From positions 23,287,501 through 23,351,500 of the forward strand of contig NC_056757.1 in NCBI RefSeq assembly GCF_018687715.1: DNA of 64,000 nt, given 5' to 3'. This DNA is from Carya illinoinensis. Its lineage: Eukaryota; Streptophyta; Magnoliopsida; Fagales; Juglandaceae. Positions 60,146-64,000 of the stretch are shown piece after piece. The notes beneath the pieces were generated by a model that had not been told where the DNA came from, searched no databases, and saw nothing but the letters and a program-made list of their open reading frames with translations. A program made the position numbers and the translations under genes. Each line of letters opens with the position of its first letter. Within the stretch, counting starts at the first letter, position 1.

Positions 60146-61079
60146 GTAACACCCTGGTCCCAGAGGTCGGAGAGTTAGCTCTTATTATATAATATTAACT
60201 CCAATATCACAACTATAAAATTCAGAAAACTACATAAAATACTAATTTGTTTGCTCAACCCAAATATATATCCATGTTCCTTCATAGGGACAAAAATGAA
60301 ATTTTCAATAAAATAAATTAAAAACTCTCCAATGACTCGAAAATATCCTTGACTCAATATATCAAAATAATTGAAAATAAACAATTTACTAACTCAGACT
60401 CTCAAATAAGTACTTGTGTCCTCGGACACTTATTCCTCTACAATCATCAAAGCTATGTAACACTACCTATTATTGCTCTTCAGTTGAACCATTAAGATTA
60501 TCTGAAAAATATTATGGAGATAAGGAGGTGAGTTATCATTAACTCAATAAGCAGAGAACATATACTATTATGCAAACATGAACATTTGCAGAGTTCAGAA
60601 TGCAGAACAAAACACTTTTTATTTTCAAAATGTAGAGTTAGAACATGTTATCAAAAATATCATAGTGAAAATAAAAAATATTCTTATTCAAAATTCATTT
60701 GGCACAGCATAACTGAAACATCACATCAGAAAATAATTCTATATTTAACTCCTGTGGTAGGGTTGTGAATCTTCTCCTTAGTATTATCGGAACCCCGAAT
60801 ATGTACACAGGAAAGACCAAGCAAAAAACCACTTTGCTTTAAAAGTGGATGCGTTGGAAATAGAAAAGTTGGTATCAACCCGAATGGAGGCCACAGTTTC
60901 ACACTCGTGGTAAGGTCAGAACAGAATAGAAATAGACTGTCATGCTAGAGGTTTTCATAGATCATATCACATCATATTAGAGTCAGAACATATTTAGAAC
61001 ATAACAAAACCATATCATCGTCAAATAATTATGAACAAAATTTTATATTTGCTTTTTTTGCACAGTTCAGAAACAAAAT

Positions 61080-61119
<40 letters not shown>

Positions 61120-62990
61120 CACATGTGTAGACCAGTTGTGACAAAAATACTATTCTCTTTCATATAGATTTCATGAGTCATGCAGAACAAATAACTGAGG
61201 TTGTGTCAAATTTCTTTTCATTATAACAAAAATATGTAATTTTTTCCAAAATTGACCTCAATTCATTTATTTTATGCAAAATCTAGCATAGGAGCTCTGC
61301 TTACCTGAACTTTTTAGTTTTTTAAAATTTCTCCACAGTAGTTCTAAACGAAAATCAATCGTCATCTATAAAATAGTCACATACATAAACTTCCAATCGA
61401 ACACATATATCAATGCTTAAACCTGAAGTACTAAGTAACCTACTATCCTAAAAATCTAACATTCTCGAAACCCTAAGATGTCAACAATTCTTGAATACAT
61501 CAATTTTCACTTAATTTCACCTCCTAATTGATTAAATTCTTAAACTATTCTCTGCTGCCACTCAACTTGTAAAGCCCTAGTCCCACATGGGTCAGAAAGT
61601 TATTCCTGTAACTTAAAACTCACATTTCATCAAGATATTTACAGACTTCAAAATATAAAATCATCAGAATACCACAAAATCTCTTAATAAAATCTGTCAA
61701 TCCTCAGAAATCTTCTATGAGTAATCCACTATGCTTAAATAATCATCTCACTCATACTCTAAAATCTTGATCCTTAGTTGAAATATTCCAAATATCATCT
61801 GAAATATGTTGTACGTGGAGATAAGGGGTGAGTTATCAACAACTTAATAAGTAGAAAACATATACTAGTATGCAAACATGAGCATTTACATAGTTCAAAA
61901 TGTAGAACAAAATATTTTTACTTTCAGAATGCAAAATCAAAACATGTTATCAAAAATATCAGGGTGAAAGTTTTAGAAAATGTTCTTATTCAAAATCCTT
62001 TTAGCATAACATAACTGACTACAATCATATCAGAACATCGTATCACATTAGAGGCTATGTTTAACCCCTGTGGTAGGGTTGTGCAAACTCTGATAGCTAG
62101 CCGAGTAGAAACAAAATGTGAATCTTCTCCTTATGATTCTCCAATCCCCGAGTGTGCACACAAGAAAGAGCACCAGAAAACCACTTTGTTTCCAAAGTGG
62201 GTGAACTAGAAACAGAATGGTTGGTACCAACCTAAACAGAAGCCACTGTTAGCACTCATGGTAGGTCAAACAGATCACCATCCACAAACCACATCCCACA
62301 TTCAGAAAGTCACGCCAAAAATTTTCAGAAATCACATCATATCATATTAGAGTTCAGAACATGTTCAGAACAAAATAGAATCAGATAAAAAAAAAGAGCA
62401 TTTATGCACAAAATTACATATTTGCTCTCTTTTACACAGTTTAGAAACAAAATGCAAGAAAATAAGCTCATATCTACACCAATCATAACAAAAATATTTT
62501 CGCTTTCATACAAAGTTCATGAGTAATGCTGAAACAAACAATTGAGGATGTTTTTCATGTTTCTTTTCAAAAAACCAAAAGATACATATTTTAAAAGTCA
62601 ACCTCGTTGTATTTTCATTTTATGCAAAGTTTAGCATAGGAACCCTACTTACTTGAACTTCTTAATCTTTAAAAAAAATTTCCCACAAAAATGCTCAACA
62701 AATCATCAATCTTCACCTATAGAAAATCATATAACTTGAATAAATCTCCAATTGAACAATTATCACGTAATTCTCATAAATTTCTGGCCAAGCACATATT
62801 TTGATATTTAAACTTGAAATGCTAAATTAACCTATTTTAAATCTTCATAATTCCTAAAATACCATTAATTATCCCCTTAATTTACTTAACCTAATGCCAA
62901 CTCAAATACGGGTCTATTTAAGAAATCAAAACCCAACCCTCTTAAAAAATATTATACTAATTTTATTGCAAACAACCCCTAGTTACAAAA
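60146..62990. repeat. Large tandem duplication, ~1.3-1.4-kb unit, two copies
   Basis: Unit 1 begins TGTAACACCCTGGTCCCAGA (60146) and unit 2 begins TGTAAAGCCCTAGTCCCACA (61569). Collinear matches include GGAGATAAGGAGGTGAGTTA (60515) against GGAGATAAGGGGTGAGTTAT (61818), CCTGTGGTAGGGTTGTG (60750 against 62068), and AAACCACTTTG followed by AAAGTGG (60827 against 62178). An AGTTTAGCATAGGA-like string near the end occurs at 61280 and 62628. Core spacing is about 1296 bp, with indels elsewhere. Unit 1 has a 38-base poly-A run at 61081-61118. The TGTAACACCC...GGTCGGAGAGTTA start resembles the end of a Ty3 LTR, so this may be two adjacent diverged LTRs. No coding domain was found. Confidence 0.85.
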
Positions 62991-64000
62991 TAAGATAATA
63001 AATAAATAAATAAATAAATACACACTCAAACTGTTAAAAATAATTTCTTACTAAACAATATAATTTAAAACTCCTTTATTTTCTTTATAAAAATGTTTAT
63101 TTAACACAAGGTCTTGTATGGATTTAACATAAAAGGGAAATAGGCCACGTAAAAGTTGGAAAGTTCTACTCAGAAGGCTAATCGAAAACGTAAAGGTTTT
63201 ATGGGCATTTTAGTAATTGAAGAAAAACTTTCATGCACTTTGGAAAAACCGAAAACATAACGATCGAGTAAAACAAAGTAGGCTTACAGAGGATATACGC
63301 CGTGTGGTTTTGGGATGAAAATCTGGAAGTCACCGAGAGTAGAGGTTGTGCTCGAAGGAGGCAGTTGTGCGTGGAGGAGGCAGGAGCTAGGCAACAGTCA
63401 TGTGCTGTGAGGTTGGGAGAGAGAGAGACATTGGAGAGAGAAGACGAGAGAGAAAGAGAGTGCAAACGGAGGGAGACAGAGTGAGAGGAACCGAAAGGAA
63501 CTTAAGGCATTGACGGTTAGAGATGCGGTGGAATTTTTCGGCGTCGCTAGCTTCACCAAACCGAGACTGGCGGCAACAACGAAGGTGGAATCTAGGAGGA
63601 AAATATGTTTTGTTTTGGTGTTTGAAAACAGGGGCTGCTTGCGTGCATTGAGCCGTGCATCTGGGCTGTTTCCATGGAGGAGGGAGGTGATGCTTAGGGT
63701 CGTTCGTGCGGAGGGCTTGGCAGCGGCTTGAAGTGTCTTGGGTGCATCATCAGCGGTTAATGTTGTCGACTAAGGAAGGGCACGCAACGGTTGGTTTTGG
63801 ACTTTGATGCTTTTCTATGTTGGATGGCTGAGGAAAACCGATGTGAGCTAAAGTCGTGGTGTTGGTAGCACATTGTTTTACCATGGATTGAGGGGGTGTA
63901 CATGGGTAGGTGGTAGAAGGAGCTGTGGGGGAGGGCTGTGCGGCGGTTTTCCTGTGATACGATGGTGGCTCACGGTGGAAAAACATTGCTATGATCTTCT
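62991..64000. other. End of window, no supported gene
   Basis: A short (AATA)n run at 62997-63020 is followed by AT-rich and then GC-richer sequence from 63300 on. There is a purine-rich GAGA block at 63417-63485. Several short frames exist on both strands, but none carries a recognisable domain. It may be the continuation of the repeat to the left or the start of a gene beyond the window. Confidence 0.35.

Noticed and set aside
63199..63986. Several 60-90 codon frames near the right edge
   Set aside because: No domain and they conflict on both strands. They could be leader sequence of a gene or repeat beyond the window, but nothing supports that.

Overview
This window is plant nuclear DNA from a woody-eudicot type of genome. 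The evidence is intron-containing plant genes, long AT-rich intergenic stretches, CT/GA microsatellites, and dense layers of LTR retrotransposons, LINEs, hAT and CACTA elements. A recurrent AT-rich MITE carrying a GATGAGATGAG-type end recalls repeats I associate with Fagales (walnut, hickory, oak relatives). That placement is an inference, not something proven here. No rRNA, tRNA, CRISPR or prokaryotic feature was seen.

Only three host genes look intact. The first is a two-exon GT17 family glycosyltransferase on the minus strand (9540-11580). The second is a four-exon BTB-NPH3 protein on the plus strand (54258-56943). The third is a small serine/cysteine-motif protein on the minus strand (57934-58209). 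A fourth host locus, a XERICO-like RING-H2 gene (5175-5518), is a pseudogene cut at its 5' end by a copia retrotransposon.

Layout. 1-5174 is a nested insertion: the 3' end and 3' LTR of a Ty3/gypsy element (+) sits inside the reverse transcriptase of a Ty1/copia element (-), which itself sits inside the RING-H2 locus. Both LTRs carry the same CTCGAG-rich repeat module. 5.5-8.7 kb is AT-rich intergenic DNA. A LINE fragment lies at 8.7 kb, the GT17 gene at 9.5-11.6 kb, and two LINE 3' tails in a row at 13.7-15.2 kb. A 600-bp hAT element with a perfect 8-bp duplication lies at 16.3-16.9 kb, and a 0.9-kb inverted-repeat element at 18.8-19.7 kb.

25.2-31 kb holds a decayed copia start and a decayed Tat-like Ty3 element: gag-protease, a ~110-bp tandem array split by a second hAT element, an antisense extra ORF, and an LTR end. 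31.0-36.7 kb is one CACTA element with TAC duplications, carrying relics of two genes. 39.4-45.4 kb holds a MITE, two small tandem arrays (24 bp and 77 bp) and a minus-strand Ty3 element that keeps its 5' LTR, primer-binding site, gag, protease, RT/RNase H and the start of integrase. 45.5-48.3 kb is a third hAT element.

48.3-54.2 kb is intergenic, followed by the NPH3 gene and the small minus-strand gene. The end of the window holds a copia LTR-gag relic (59.3-59.9 kb) and a ~1.4-kb unit duplicated in tandem (60.1-63.0 kb). The intact genes are unrelated in function. The window mainly records successive transposon insertions around them.
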